Below are positions 35,080-45,478 of a DNA stretch of 64,000 nucleotides, piece by piece. The stretch's first letter is position 1. Every line of letters starts with the position of its first letter. This DNA comes from JBAZCI01 sp041671025 (lineage in GTDB: Bacteria > Patescibacteriota > Patescibacteriia > UBA10025). The position numbers and the translations under genes were made by a program. The stretch spans positions 4,366 through 68,365 of the forward strand of contig JBAZCI010000002.1 in assembly GCA_041671025.1 (NCBI GenBank). Direction: 5' to 3'. The notes under the pieces were generated by a model that saw only the letters and a program-made list of their open reading frames with translations, did no database searches and was not told the origin of the DNA.

Positions 35080-35112
35080 AATACGCCCTTCAGATGAAGG
35101 GCGTATTTTTTA
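35080..35112 (+). terminator. Strong intrinsic terminator
   Basis: AATACGCCCTTCA-GA-TGAAGGGCGTATT with following T-run on the plus strand; ends the aminotransferase gene and lies between converging units. Confidence 0.9.
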
Positions 35113-35126
35113 ACAACGACTACTTT

Positions 35127-36170
35127 CTATTTTACCGCGTCGGTATCACTTTGCACCTTATCAATAATTGACTTGCGCATCGCCGCCTGTAATTTGAGAT
35201 CCTCGCGCACGGTCTTACGTGCAGTCTCATGTCCCACACCAAGCTTGCGGTCTCCGTATGAATATGAATTGCCTGATTTTGTCACCACGCCTTTGATGAC
35301 ACCCAAATCAATGAGGTCTCCTGAAACAGAGATACCTTCGTTGTACATAATATCAAATTCAGTCGTTTTGAACGGCGGAGCAACTTTGTTCTTTACAATC
35401 TTTGCTTTCACACGATTACCGATCACCTCGTCCCCGATCTTGATATTAGCCGAACGACGGACTTCAATACGGACGGATGAGTAGAATTTCAGGGCAGTAC
35501 CTCCTGTTGTCGTTTCCGGGTTACCAAAAAATACCCCGATTTTCATGCGAATTTGGTTGATGAAGATAACGATGGTCTTTGTTTTGCTGACCATGCCGGT
35601 GAGCTTGCGCAGCGCCTGACTCATCAGCCGGGCCTGAAGCGCCATATGATGTTCTCCCATTTCGCCCTCAATTTCTGCTTTTGGCGTCAGGGCCGCGACG
35701 GAATCGATAACGACGACATCGACGGCTCCGGAACGAACCAGCGTCTCCACAATTTCCAGCGCCTGTTCTCCTGTATCGGGCTGGGAAATAAGCAGATCGT
35801 CCACGTTAACACCGATTTTTCGAGCGTATTCCGGATCCAATGCATGCTCTGCATCGACAAAAGCGGCCGTGCCTCCCTGTCTTTGGACATTCGCGACAAT
35901 ATGCTGAGCAAGCGTTGTTTTACCCGACGCCTCCGGGCCGTAAATTTCGATAACACGTCCCCGAGGTACGCCAAGCACTCCGAGAGCCAAATCGAGTGAA
36001 AGACATCCGGTCGGGACCGCGTCCACATCCATGCGTTTAATATCACCGAGCCGCATTATTGCGCCGTCGCCGAACCGTTCTTTAATCTGGTCTACCGCGT
36101 CTTTTGCGGCTTTTATTTTCCCCGCCCCGTGCTGCTGAGATGATGCATCTGCTTTTGATGATTGAGCCAT
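35127..36170 (-). CDS. recA: RecA recombinase
   Basis: 347 aa. Walker A GPEASGKT is at residues 78-85, Walker [11 protein letters not shown] near 152, DNA-binding loop 1 [20 protein letters not shown] and loop 2 with [15 protein letters not shown]. Strand exchange and repair. Length and all key residues are normal. No SOS-type operator was recognised upstream. Confidence 0.99.
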   Translation of the reverse strand: MAQSSKADASSQQHGAGKIKAAKDAVDQIKERFGDGAIMRLGDIKRMDVDAVPTGCLSLDLALGVLGVPRGRVIEIYGPEASGKTTLAQHIVANVQRQGGTAAFVDAEHALDPEYARKIGVNVDDLLISQPDTGEQALEIVETLVRSGAVDVVVIDSVAALTPKAEIEGEMGEHHMALQARLMSQALRKLTGMVSKTKTIVIFINQIRMKIGVFFGNPETTTGGTALKFYSSVRIEVRRSANIKIGDEVIGNRVKAKIVKNKVAPPFKTTEFDIMYNEGISVSGDLIDLGVIKGVVTKSGNSYSYGDRKLGVGHETARKTVREDLKLQAAMRKSIIDKVQSDTDAVK

Positions 36171-36221
36171 AAAAATTGAAATAGATGATAAAAGGATCCC
36201 TCTGTACTACACACTATATCA

Positions 36222-36908
36222 TTATGAAGGCCTGGGTTCAACTAGAATACTACGGGTGATTTTCTGCTCCGCCCCGCGCGGTTTGCGGGAAATAATGACA
36301 ATAGTATTCAACCCTTCGGTCAGTTCAAGTGTTTCCGAAAAATTGCCGGAGCTGTCAGGGACAACCTCTTCGTCATTTATAAAGATTGTGGCCTCAGGCT
36401 CCGTCGTGCCCTCGACCAATATTGACGGTTCTGTGATCCGTATGTTTTCCGCCGGTGACCTCAGAATAAGTTCGGGCGGGGCGGTAATACGTCGCGCTTC
36501 TACGCCCAGATATACTACGATTGCCAGCACGACTAGAATTATGCCAGTTCGTTTTATTGTCTGCGGTGTGATAATTGCACGGGGAATTCGTTTTTCATTC
36601 TCCAGGGAAGCCCGCGCCCGCTTATCATGCTGAGATTGAAACACTTTGCGCTCCTGATCATATGCATAGATAACGGTCTCTGCATTGACGTCAAGATACA
36701 CGGCCAACTGTCGCAGAAAATTGCGCACATACACGTCGCTCGGCAAATCCAAATACCGGCTCTCTTCGATTGCCTTGAGATGCTTTAATTGAACGTGTAT
36801 CGAGTCGGCTACGGTTTCCAATTCTACGCCCCGTTCTATACGCACTTTCTGGAGCCGTTCGCCGAGCGTCCCGCGTATGCGAAGACCACGGGCGGTAAAA
36901 TCACTCAT
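36222..36908 (-). CDS. RodZ-like helix-turn-helix membrane protein
   Basis: 228 aa from ATG 36908, which overlaps the ftsK stop by 8 bp. Residues 12-80 form an XRE-type helix-turn-helix (LGERLQKVRIERG). Basic stretch and one membrane helix at about 122-140 follow, then an Ig-like extracytoplasmic domain (VEGTTEPEATIFINDEEV). This order matches RodZ, which links MreB filaments to the envelope. Coupling to ftsK supports a cell-shape or division role. Confidence 0.8.
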   Translation of the reverse strand: MSDFTARGLRIRGTLGERLQKVRIERGVELETVADSIHVQLKHLKAIEESRYLDLPSDVYVRNFLRQLAVYLDVNAETVIYAYDQERKVFQSQHDKRARASLENEKRIPRAIITPQTIKRTGIILVVLAIVVYLGVEARRITAPPELILRSPAENIRITEPSILVEGTTEPEATIFINDEEVVPDSSGNFSETLELTEGLNTIVIISRKPRGAEQKITRSILVEPRPS

Positions 36909-39146
36909 ATTTTTGCTCGGACGTATCTTCTGTCTCGTCCCCCTCTTCTTCAGGAGCATCCGCGACGGCCTCATCGGTATCTACGGGAACATCCAAACCG
37001 GACGGAGTTGACCGTACAAGAATTTCTCTGGGCTTGGCTCCGTCACCGGGACCGATGACCCCCTGTTCTTCCAGCAAATCAAGCAGGCGTGCCGCACGAG
37101 CATACCCCACGCGCAACCGCCGTTGTAAAAGCGACGCCGAGGCCTTGCCCGCCTTGATAACAAGATCCTTTGCCTGACTTAACAATTCGTCGTCCCCAAG
37201 GTCTTCAAAATTGCCGCTCAACGTTTCATCCACGATAAGTTTCTCAACCACCTCAGGATGGTAATCCGGTTTGCCTTGCTCGCGCAAAAAGTTGGTGACG
37301 CGTTCAATCTCATCATTGCTCACAAACACGCCCTGCAGACGGCGGGGCTTGGATAGCTGAGCGGTAACGAACAGCATGTCGCCCTTGCCGAGCAATTTTT
37401 CTGCGCCGCTCGTATCAAGAATCGTGCGGGAATCAACGACAGAAGCGACGCTGAATGCAATCCGTGAAGTAATATTTGCCTTGATCAGTCCGGTAATAAC
37501 GTCAACGGAGGGACGTTGGGTTGCAACAACCAGATGAATCCCCACCGCGCGGGCCATTTGCGCAAGCCGGATAATAGCTGACTCTACCTCATGCATTGCG
37601 ACGGCCATCAGGTCGGCAAGCTCATCAATGACGACAACAATATACGGAAGCTGATCGCCGATCGGCGCATGATTATAATCGGCAATATTCCGCTGACCAT
37701 GCTTCGAAAGCAGGTCAAAACGCCGATCCATTTCAGCGACCACCCAGCGCAGAGCATTAATCGTTTTGTTGACATTGGTGACCACCGGGGTAATCAAATG
37801 AGGAATATCATTGTAAACAGGCATTTCTACCCGTTTTGGATCGACGAGTATCAGCTTTAACTGATCGGGAGAATTTTGATACAAAAGACTCAACAGAATG
37901 GAATTGATGCAAACAGACTTTCCCGATCCGGTAGCGCCGGCGATAAGCAAATGCGGCATCGAATCGAGATCTGCGAGCCACGGTACCCCGGAAACAGATT
38001 CGTTTTTCGTTTTTTGAATTCACTGCTTTCAAGCATCTGCCGTAAGCGGACGGTCGCGATAGATTTGTTTGGAACTTCGATACCGACAAGCGACTTGCCG
38101 GGAATGGGCGCCTCAATACGGATTGGGTGTGCGGCAAGTGCAAGCGCGAGATCATTGGACAACGTCGTGAGTTGGGCAAGCTTCACTCCTTCTGCGGGTT
38201 TCAACGTATACTGTGTTACCGTCGGCCCGACATTTACTTCGCTCATCTCTACCGGTATGCCAAAGTTGGCGAGCGTTTTGTGTATCCGCTCCTTATTCGC
38301 CTCTATATCACCGCTTATCGGCTTCGTATTATTTTGATCCAATAAATCGGTCGGGACAGGAATTTTCTTCTTCACACGCTTAACTTCCGGAAACATCTCC
38401 TGCTGAGCGCTGCCCGATGCTGCTTGTTGAGAGGTTGCTCCCACGGTCAATGGCGCAATCTGCGACTTCGTGGATTCTTCCAGCGGCTGTCGGCTGAATG
38501 AAGAATCACCCGAGTCTTCCTCATATCCTTTACGTGTATCAAGGTTTGTTCTTATTTTCCCAAAGAAATCCCTTACCCGTCCGCCCAATCGTTGCACAAT
38601 AGTACCGTGCTGCATAAGCGACGTAAGCGACATATCAAATGAGAGAAGGAGAGAAATAATCAGCAAGCCAAAAAGGACAATCCCGGTTGCCAATCCGCCC
38701 ATGATTTTTTGCAACGGATACGAAAGCGAGAGACCGAGATACCCCCCGCCGCGCGATTCTCCGATGACATCCGTCGCCTGATCAAGAGGAACAAAAAGAT
38801 GGAAGAAACCCGTTAATGCAATGATAAAGAGGAGCATTCCCAAGTAATGTGAAAATCGGAGTTTATATTTTTCCGGCTTCATTAAGACATACCCCAGGAA
38901 AATCATTACTGCGGGAGCGATAAGAATCGGGATGCCAAATAATGTATGCAATCCTGAATTAATGTTCTGACCGACTCCACCCGCCAAATCGAACATGCTC
39001 AAGAGCGCAAGTGCGGCCAACATGAATAACACGACTACGACGATCCCGTGCTTTGTTTCTGTACGAAGACGTTGCGGCTCCTTTTGGGGAACCTGTTCTC
39101 CTCTTTCAGGTCTGCGATGCGTTCTTGGTGTTTGGATAACAGCCAT
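36901..39146 (-). CDS. ftsK: FtsK/SpoIIIE DNA translocase, interrupted by a frameshift
   Basis: Two overlapping frames, 37890-39146 and 36901-37959, together make one FtsK. The first encodes four membrane helices (about residues 35-190), a linker and the alpha domain to LESSEFKK. The second begins within the motor: MPHLLIAGATGSGKSV (Walker A), VVVIDELADLM (Walker B) and the gamma domain with KASASLLQRRLRVGYARAARL. A -1 shift near 38003-38016, in the A6 and A5 runs of the coding strand, restores SSEFKKTKNESVSGVPWLAD. It is a sequencing error, mutation or programmed slip. Confidence 0.85.
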
Positions 39147-39180
39147 ATTTTCTTTTGTAATGTACTATGCATCCTACCAC

Positions 39181-39216
39181 AAAAAGCCCCTAAAATCAAT
39201 AGAAATGTCGATTATT
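39181..39216. repeat. 36-bp repeat, copy 1
   Basis: AAAAAGCCCCTAAAATCAAT continuing AGAAATGTCGATTATT. A copy at 41457-41492 matches at 34 of 36 positions. An imperfect AATCAATA-GAAA-T.TCGATT stem-loop lies inside. Confidence 0.65.
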
Positions 39217-39313
39217 GCGTCGGGATATACAAGGAATATTTTTTTAATACAAAAAAGGTCCGAACAATTGTATGTCCAGACCACATCTTCCGCGTATAGT
39301 GGAAAATTCACGG

Positions 39314-39550
39314 TTACAAAGCTTCCAAGATCATCTGGATATAAGCCGCTCCCCGACAACCGGAATCTTTGATCAGCATTTGCGCCTCTTCCACTGAAAC
39401 CGCTTCGGCCTGCAATGCTTCCGCCAAATCCGGCTTCATGATACTTAAGTTGAATGTGCCCTCACTTTCACACCACTTAAATATCCCGACCTTCCCATCA
39501 AGAAGGTCCTTAGCCTTTTTCCGGGCATGTTCAGTGACTTTTTTTGCCAC
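39314..39550 (-). CDS. Small cytoplasmic hypothetical protein
   Basis: 78 aa, not recognised. A GTG at 39550 is taken as start because GGAGGA sits 5 bp before it; the longer frame to 39604 would overlap the promoter. The basic N-terminus (AKKVTEHARKKAKDLLDG) leads into a mostly helical protein with two Cys. It has its own promoter at 39595-39623. Confidence 0.7.
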   Translation of the reverse strand: MAKKVTEHARKKAKDLLDGKVGIFKWCESEGTFNLSIMKPDLAEALQAEAVSVEEAQMLIKDSGCRGAAYIQMILEAL

Positions 39551-39594
39551 AACTATCCTCCACGTGTTACAAAAGATCAAGAAATATTCAACGT

Positions 39595-39623
39595 AGATTA
39601 GCATTGAATATCCCCTTTGTCAA
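39595..39623 (-). promoter_or_regulatory. Promoter of the gene at 39314-39550
   Basis: Minus-strand TTGACA (39618-39623), 17 bp, TAATCT (39595-39600); start near 39588. Confidence 0.72.
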
Positions 39624-39675
39624 TATCACTACTACTAGAAAACAATGTTAATCTGTGTAATTCTGATACAGACGC

Positions 39676-39704
39676 TTGACAAAACTAACCCCCTATGATA
39701 GTAT
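39676..39704 (+). promoter_or_regulatory. Promoter of the gene at 39951
   Basis: TTGACA (39676-39681), 17 bp, TAGTAT (39699-39704). Transcription would start near 39711 and run through a 240-nt structured leader. Confidence 0.72.
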
Positions 39705-39736
39705 GCTTTGTTTTGTACGTTGAAAAAAACTTCGTA

Positions 39737-39842
39737 GGCAGGCCGCTAAAAATGAACAGTACAGCCGGATCCCTCACCCTTCATGGCTCCCATTCGTTTG
39801 CCATTCAAGGTTCGGGATGGTGTTGCTTTTAGAGGACTGCCT
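39737..39842 (+). ncRNA. Structured leader element (copy B of the GGATCCCTCACC element)
   Basis: GGCAG (39737-39741) pairs with CTGCC (39837-39841), and CTAAAA with TTTTAG, closing a domain of about 105 nt. Inside are GGATCCCTCACC and GGTTCGGGATGGTG, shared with 24592-24640. The reverse strand shows a 5S rRNA-like string (CCATCCCGAAC, then GAA, then AAACG), but the 5S 3' half is not conserved. Promoter position favours a plus-strand leader RNA. Confidence 0.4.
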
Positions 39843-39950
39843 GTGTAAGTCATAGACAGTCATGTTCACTCAAACCCGATCAACTCTACAACGGTGTAGG
39901 GAAGGTGCAGGGTAAGGGTATCGAGCATGAAACGTATGGAGGAAAACCAT

Positions 39951-40631
39951 ATGTCAAAATTCACTGCCTCTTTTGAGGTACTGGACCGACGGAACGGGGA
40001 ATTTAACCCCTTCTACGGACCTACCCCTGTTATCGCATCCGGCGATGCATTTCAAGGAGTTAAGTGCGTCACCATAAGTGTGGACGATACCGGCCATCAC
40101 TTTCATTTCGATGACTATCAGGTCTTTAAGACATTGTTAGATGGTCCTACTTTTTTTCCGTTTCACGCACGGGTCAATGTCCCGTGGGACAGCGAAGACT
40201 CCACGATGTGGTGGCAACAGTGGAAAACTGTTGTTGCTGGCATTCCGCGCGAAAAGGTTAAACCGGTTAAAATCCTGGATTTACGCGATGGACAGTTTTC
40301 ATCGCTAGATCTAGGCATCTGGCTACACGGATGTCGCATATATGCGATTTTTCCGTTAACTGAAGACGACTTGTTCGAAGTCGCCCAGAAAGTGACTGAG
40401 GCGATGAAGAATCAAAACGTTTTTCAAATTGCCGTGCAGATGCTTCTGTACTACGCCTCCCAACCTGAGCCCCAAAAAGCCGAGTCGCTTTTTACAAGCG
40501 ACGATGCCAACTTGTTGGCGGAAATTCAGACCCTTTTCCACGGGCACAAGAAATTCCGTGAAACAATCGGGGAATCGCGGCTTGCGAACTTTGCTCGCCG
40601 CGTTCATGAAGCGATTAACGCGGGTCTCTGA
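39951..40631 (+). CDS. Hypothetical soluble protein
   Basis: 226 aa from ATG 39951 with GGAGG 9 bp before it; an upstream in-frame ATG at 39927 is rejected. No signal peptide or membrane helix. Rich in Phe, Trp and His in the first half (HFHFDDYQVF, STMWWQQW). No known domain was recognised. It lies behind an unusually long structured leader and 81 bp before a membrane-protein gene that may be cotranscribed. Confidence 0.75.
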   Translation: MSKFTASFEVLDRRNGEFNPFYGPTPVIASGDAFQGVKCVTISVDDTGHHFHFDDYQVFKTLLDGPTFFPFHARVNVPWDSEDSTMWWQQWKTVVAGIPREKVKPVKILDLRDGQFSSLDLGIWLHGCRIYAIFPLTEDDLFEVAQKVTEAMKNQNVFQIAVQMLLYYASQPEPQKAESLFTSDDANLLAEIQTLFHGHKKFRETIGESRLANFARRVHEAINAGL

Positions 40632-40662
40632 TCCGCACAACCATTAACTCAACTCCGGTCAA

Positions 40663-40686
40663 CCGTGAACCATACAAGGTTCACGG
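40663..40686 (+). repeat. Intercistronic hairpin
   Basis: CCGTGAACC-ATACAA-GGTTCACGG, perfect 9-bp stem with no T-run, between two small genes; possibly a processing or stability element. Confidence 0.6.
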
Positions 40687-40712
40687 AAGGCGCAGGAGAA
40701 GGGAGAAGCTCA

Positions 40713-41345
40713 ATGAATTGGCAACAATACAAAAAGGCTGAGATGATTGCTCGGACACACCCCGTGGCTCACATCATCAAAGGTCACCAAAGGCATATTG
40801 GGATGATTTCTATAATGGCAATATCCATCTTTTGCCTAGAAATCATAGCCGCGTTACGCATTGAAAATGCGATAACGCCGCATTATTGGTTAAGAACTCC
40901 GTTTCCCCAGACTGCAAATTGGGTAGGCGCCTCTTATTATCTTCTTTTCATCTGCTTTTGCGTAATGGTGAATAAAGTTTGGACTATGTTCAGTTCACCG
41001 ACAATTAAGAGAAGAAAGATTGATGGTCAGGATCGCATCTTAGCACAATTTCGTTCTGTGGAATGGATCGACATCACGAACTCATTTCTTGACACTTCAT
41101 TCATTCCGCTGGAAAAAGTGTTTGTTACTGTTGAAGTTGATGACGTCAGAACTGGAGATGCTATTACCTTGCCAGTGGGTACGACACAGATCGAACCTTT
41201 TCCCTACATAACACCCGACAATGGGTACTTCGTAAAACTCAAAAGCGATATCAGAATGTACTTTTCAGTAGCAGTTGGGTTTTGGCTTACATGTCTCATT
41301 CCCCCTACTGTGTGGCTATTTATCACTTTTAGTTTGACGAAATAA
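40713..41345 (+). CDS. Hypothetical membrane protein
   Basis: 210 aa from ATG 40713 behind GGGAGAAG. Hydrophobic segments at about residues 29-48, 71-90 and 185-205. The central soluble part (HIS- and Asp-containing, about 95-180) may fold on one face of the membrane. Not recognised. Likely cotranscribed with the gene at 39951. Confidence 0.72.
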   Translation: MNWQQYKKAEMIARTHPVAHIIKGHQRHIGMISIMAISIFCLEIIAALRIENAITPHYWLRTPFPQTANWVGASYYLLFICFCVMVNKVWTMFSSPTIKRRKIDGQDRILAQFRSVEWIDITNSFLDTSFIPLEKVFVTVEVDDVRTGDAITLPVGTTQIEPFPYITPDNGYFVKLKSDIRMYFSVAVGFWLTCLIPPTVWLFITFSLTK

Positions 41346-41368
41346 TTTGTTCGTTTCATTTTAGACCC

Positions 41369-41407
41369 CCCCTACCTGGTTATCAACTAGGTAGGGGTAT
41401 TTTTTTA
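41369..41407 (+). terminator. Intrinsic terminator
   Basis: CCCCTACCT, 11-nt loop, AGGTAGGGG, then GTATTTTTTT. Confidence 0.9.
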
Positions 41408-41456
41408 CTCATTAAATCCATACGCGACTAAAGTCGCTAGGAAAAATAAAGAATAC

Positions 41457-41535
41457 AAAAAGTCCCTAAAATCAATAGAAATATCGATTATTATTTACCC
41501 GGCCACGAGATTGCTTCGTAGAACTCGCAATGACA
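41457..41535. repeat. 36-bp repeat copy 2 and REP-like copy
   Basis: 41457-41492 repeats 39181-39216 with two differences. 41506-41535 (GAGATTGCTTC to CTCGCAATGAC) is a minus-oriented copy of the element at 1731-1777. Confidence 0.65.
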
Positions 41536-41550
41536 TGATTTGTTATCCCA

Positions 41551-41585
41551 AAAAGCCCCCGGCAGGAACGCCGAGGGCTTTTTTA
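41551..41585 (-). terminator. Terminator of rpoBC
   Basis: GCCCCCGGC-AGGAAC-GCCGAGGGC, nine-base arms with one mismatch, with five T on the minus strand and six on the plus strand; probably bidirectional. Confidence 0.75.
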
Positions 41586-41595
41586 TTAGACAGGG

Positions 41596-44500
41596 TTACT
41601 TGGCTTCAACAGGCCGATATCCCGTACCTGCGGGAATCAGCTTGCCGATGATCACGTTCTCTTTCAACCCGCGAAGGTTATCTACCTTACCGGTTACCGC
41701 CGCATCGATCAGGACGCGAGCAGTCTCTTGGAATGACGCCGCGGAGAGGAAACTGTCGATCGACAGCGACGCCTTGGTAATACCGAGCAGGAGAACTTCG
41801 CCCTCTGCAGGTTTGGTCTTCTCTTTCTTGGCCTTTTGATTTGCGGCAACGAACTGCCCGCGCTCAATAACTTCGCCTGAGAAAAAGTGAGTATCGCCCG
41901 CATCCGTGATGTACACGCGAGAGAACATTTGGTGAACGATAATTTCGATATGCTTGTCGTTCAACTTTTGTCCCTGAGATGAATAGATATATTGGATATC
42001 CTTCATGACATACTTCTGAACGGCTTCCTGGCCCTTGAGGTAGTACAGCTGATGAAGATCAAGACTGCCTTCGGTAAGCGACTGACCCTTTACAACGAGG
42101 TCGCCGTTTTTGACCAGAATAAACCGGTCGCTCGGCACCAAATATTCTTTCGTTTTTTCAGCTTCACTGTTGATCTCAATACTCTCGTCCGTAACGCGCA
42201 CTTTACCGGCGGTCTTGGATACGATCGTCTGATCACCGTTGATGAACAGTGTCGCCCCGGCTTTTACCGTCTGTTTGTCCTTTACCTGTATTTCCAGTTT
42301 CTTCTTATTTCCCGGGAATTCATACTTCTCTGCGTTAAGATGGGTATAGGTAAGGGTAACCAGACGCTGATTATTTTCCGCCTCGGTAATCTGTACTGTT
42401 CCGTCAGCTTCCGAAATAATTGCCGGACGCTTTACCGGACGCGCTTCAAATAATTCTTCAACGCGCGGCAACCCCTGAGTGATGTCTTTTCCCGCGACAC
42501 CGCCGGTATGGAAGGTTCTCATCGTCAGCTGGGTACCCGGTTCGCCGATACTTTGCGCTGCGATGACTCCGACTGCAGTTCCCAGTTTCACAAGCTTGTT
42601 AAACCCGAGGTCGTACCCGTAACAACTTTGACACAGACCGTAGGTAGACTTGCACGACAGCACGGAACGGACAACAACGGCTTCGAGCGGAGCTTTTTCA
42701 ATCGCCTCGCGATGATCTTCGGTAACCACATCTCCGGCTTTAAGAATCACTTTATGCGTCTTGGGGTGCACAATGTCTTTTGCCAGTACGCGACCAACAA
42801 TGCGATTGATAATAGATTCATCCATTTCCGCACTTTCAGCGGCAGTGATCGTAAATCCATCGGTATCTTTGCAATCTTCATCCGTAACCACCATATCCTG
42901 TGCAACATCAACCAAACGGCGGGTCAGATACCCGGCATTTGCGGTACGCAGAGCAGTGTCAGAAAGTCCTTTTCGGGCACCGTGAGTGGATATGAAATAT
43001 TCAAGAACATCAAATCCTTCTTTGAAACTTCCCATAACCGGCAGTTCAATCGTGTCTCCGGCCGGGTTGGTTACCAGACCCTTCATACCCATCATTTGGG
43101 TAATCTGCGCCCATGATCCGCGGGAGCCTGATTCGATCATTGCATAGACTGATCCTTTTTTATTCAATGCGTCCTTGCTGAACTTCTGGACCTGATCTTT
43201 CACCTGCGCCCATACTTCAATGACCTTGCTATGGCGTTCCTGATCAGTCAATAATCCCGCTTCAAAGTGGGCGGTAATTTCATCCACTTTTTTCTGGGCA
43301 CCTTCAATGGCGACTTTCTTTTCTTTCGGAAGAGTTAAGTCATCCATACCCCAGCTGATTCCCGAACGGGTGAGAAATTGAAAACTGGTATCTTTGATGC
43401 GATCAACAAGTTGGACGGTCGGTTCGGGACCGAACTGGCTCAATGACCGGCTTACCAAGTCTGACAATTTCTTTTTATCCATCGTTTCGTTCACGAACCG
43501 CAGTTCGGGAGGAAGTATATCGTTGAAAATGAGTCTTCCGACGGATGTCTCAACAACCGCATTGCCCATTTTAACCTTAACCAGCTGTTGAATATGCACG
43601 AAGTTCTGATGGAACGAGCTCATGGCTTCATCGACGGAAGAAAATCCCTTCATGCTTGCCTTTTCATCCCGCGTTGCAAGAGAAGTCAAATAATAACAGC
43701 CGAGCACGATATCCTGCGAGGGAGAAACAACCGGTTTTCCGGTGGCAGGTTTCAGCAAATTTTTCGAGGAAAGCATGATTTCCTTTGCTTCCCATTTTGC
43801 TTTTTCGGTAAGCGGGACATGAACGGCCATTTGGTCACCGTCAAAGTCCGCGTTGAACGCGGGACAGACGAGCGGGTGTATCTGAATAGCCTTACCTTCA
43901 ATCAATACGGGAGTAAACGCCTGGATACCCAGCCGGTGAAGCGTCGGTGCGCGATTCAGCAATACATGCGAACCGAGCGTCACTTCTTCCAAGATATCCC
44001 ATACTTCCGGGCGTTCGCTTTCGATGAATCGCGATGCACTGCGAACATTATGGACCAATTCCCGTTGAATAAGTTTCGAGATAATAAACGGCTTGAACAA
44101 TTCAAGGGCCATCGTCTTCGGCAATCCGCATTCATTTAACTTCAGGTGCGGACCGACAACAATGACGGAACGACCGGAATAATCAACGCGTTTTCCAAGC
44201 AAGTTTTGGCGGAATCGCCCCTGTTTGCCTTTGAGAATGTCCGCGATGGATTTCAGCATGCGTTTCTGTCCGGTCGATGCGGTAACCGTCTTGCCGTGAC
44301 GCGCATTGTTGTCAATCAAGGCATCAACAGCTTCCTGGAGCATACGACGTTCATTGCGACAGATAACTTCAGGCGCATTGAGTTCGAGCAGGCGTTTCAA
44401 ACGGTTGTTTCGGTTGATCACGCGGCGGTACAAATCATTCAAATCAGACGCGGCAAATCGACCGCCATCCAATTGGACCATCGGACGAAGATCCGGAGGA

Positions 44501-45465
44501 ATGACGGGGATCATGGTGAGAATCATGTGTTCCGGACGAATACCGTTCGCGTCAAAATTGCGCAGCAACTTAAGCAGACGGACAATCCGGCGTTTCCGGT
44601 TTTCCGCGGCGGTGACGACCTCTTCTTCCAATTCCTTAACGCGTTTCTTGAGGTCAATCTCTGCCAACAGCTGGTGGAGAGCATCCGCGCCGATACCCGC
44701 TTCGAATACATGGCCGTACTTCAGGGAAAGATCCTGATAAATCTGCTCTGAGATAATGCGCATGGGCTTCAAGTCTTCCAATTCCTTCTTTGCCAGATCG
44801 ACCGCATCTTTCAGTGTTTTCAATTTTTCATCGCGAAAAGCAGAATTTGCCGCGAGCTCATCGCGCATTTCAGTTTCGAGCTTCTTTTTATCAGCATCTC
44901 CCGCCTTTTGGATCTCTGCCATTTTGCGGAGCTTGATTTCATTTACTTCCTTATTAAATTCAGCTTCGATCGATTTCTTTTTACCCGTGTATTCAACTTC
45001 AAGCTGTTGCAGTGTTTCCTGGCGAAGTGCGTCATCAACTTTTGTGATAACAAAGCTTGCAAAATAGTTCACTTTTTCTAAATCCTGGATTGAAAGATCC
45101 AGCACCATGCCAATCTTTGACGGAACGCCGCGCAAGAACCAGATGTGGGATACGGGCGACGCCAGTTTAATGTGACCCATCCGTTCGCGCCGAACAATAC
45201 TGCGGGTTACTTCAACGCCGCACTTGTCGCACACAATGCCTTTGTAACGAATTTTCTTGTATTTTCCACAGTAGCATTCCCAGTCTTTGGTCGGCCCAAA
45301 AATGCGCTCGCAGAAGAGGCCGTCTTTTTCCGGTTTTTGCGTGCGGTAATTGACGGTTTCAGGCTTCAAGACCTCGCCGTGAGACCAGTCAAGAATAGTG
45401 TGCGGCGATGCTAAGCGAAGACGGAGCGCGGTGAAATCGATTTGTGGTGTGATGTCGGGTGTCAT
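41596..45465 (-). CDS. rpoC: RNA polymerase beta' subunit
   Basis: 1289 aa from ATG 45465 ([11 protein letters not shown]); the frame is open to 45543 but that would overlap rpoB. Zinc site [19 protein letters not shown] is near residue 60, catalytic [12 protein letters not shown] near 540, and second zinc site [11 protein letters not shown] near 930. A coiled-coil insertion at about 150-240 ([17 protein letters not shown]) is Lys/Glu-rich. Bridge and trigger-helix sequence [19 protein letters not shown] is intact. It follows rpoB by 13 bp. Confidence 0.98.
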   Translation of the reverse strand: MTPDITPQIDFTALRLRLASPHTILDWSHGEVLKPETVNYRTQKPEKDGLFCERIFGPTKDWECYCGKYKKIRYKGIVCDKCGVEVTRSIVRRERMGHIKLASPVSHIWFLRGVPSKIGMVLDLSIQDLEKVNYFASFVITKVDDALRQETLQQLEVEYTGKKKSIEAEFNKEVNEIKLRKMAEIQKAGDADKKKLETEMRDELAANSAFRDEKLKTLKDAVDLAKKELEDLKPMRIISEQIYQDLSLKYGHVFEAGIGADALHQLLAEIDLKKRVKELEEEVVTAAENRKRRIVRLLKLLRNFDANGIRPEHMILTMIPVIPPDLRPMVQLDGGRFAASDLNDLYRRVINRNNRLKRLLELNAPEVICRNERRMLQEAVDALIDNNARHGKTVTASTGQKRMLKSIADILKGKQGRFRQNLLGKRVDYSGRSVIVVGPHLKLNECGLPKTMALELFKPFIISKLIQRELVHNVRSASRFIESERPEVWDILEEVTLGSHVLLNRAPTLHRLGIQAFTPVLIEGKAIQIHPLVCPAFNADFDGDQMAVHVPLTEKAKWEAKEIMLSSKNLLKPATGKPVVSPSQDIVLGCYYLTSLATRDEKASMKGFSSVDEAMSSFHQNFVHIQQLVKVKMGNAVVETSVGRLIFNDILPPELRFVNETMDKKKLSDLVSRSLSQFGPEPTVQLVDRIKDTSFQFLTRSGISWGMDDLTLPKEKKVAIEGAQKKVDEITAHFEAGLLTDQERHSKVIEVWAQVKDQVQKFSKDALNKKGSVYAMIESGSRGSWAQITQMMGMKGLVTNPAGDTIELPVMGSFKEGFDVLEYFISTHGARKGLSDTALRTANAGYLTRRLVDVAQDMVVTDEDCKDTDGFTITAAESAEMDESIINRIVGRVLAKDIVHPKTHKVILKAGDVVTEDHREAIEKAPLEAVVVRSVLSCKSTYGLCQSCYGYDLGFNKLVKLGTAVGVIAAQSIGEPGTQLTMRTFHTGGVAGKDITQGLPRVEELFEARPVKRPAIISEADGTVQITEAENNQRLVTLTYTHLNAEKYEFPGNKKKLEIQVKDKQTVKAGATLFINGDQTIVSKTAGKVRVTDESIEINSEAEKTKEYLVPSDRFILVKNGDLVVKGQSLTEGSLDLHQLYYLKGQEAVQKYVMKDIQYIYSSQGQKLNDKHIEIIVHQMFSRVYITDAGDTHFFSGEVIERGQFVAANQKAKKEKTKPAEGEVLLLGITKASLSIDSFLSAASFQETARVLIDAAVTGKVDNLRGLKENVIIGKLIPAGTGYRPVEAK

Positions 45466-45478
45466 AGGAGTGAACGGG

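Noticed and set aside
39737..39842. Functional 5S rRNA on the minus strand
   Set aside because: Loop C and helix III-like sequence match, but the conserved 3' half (including GAGAGTAGG and the helix IV/V hairpin) is missing and the nearest promoter reads the opposite strand.
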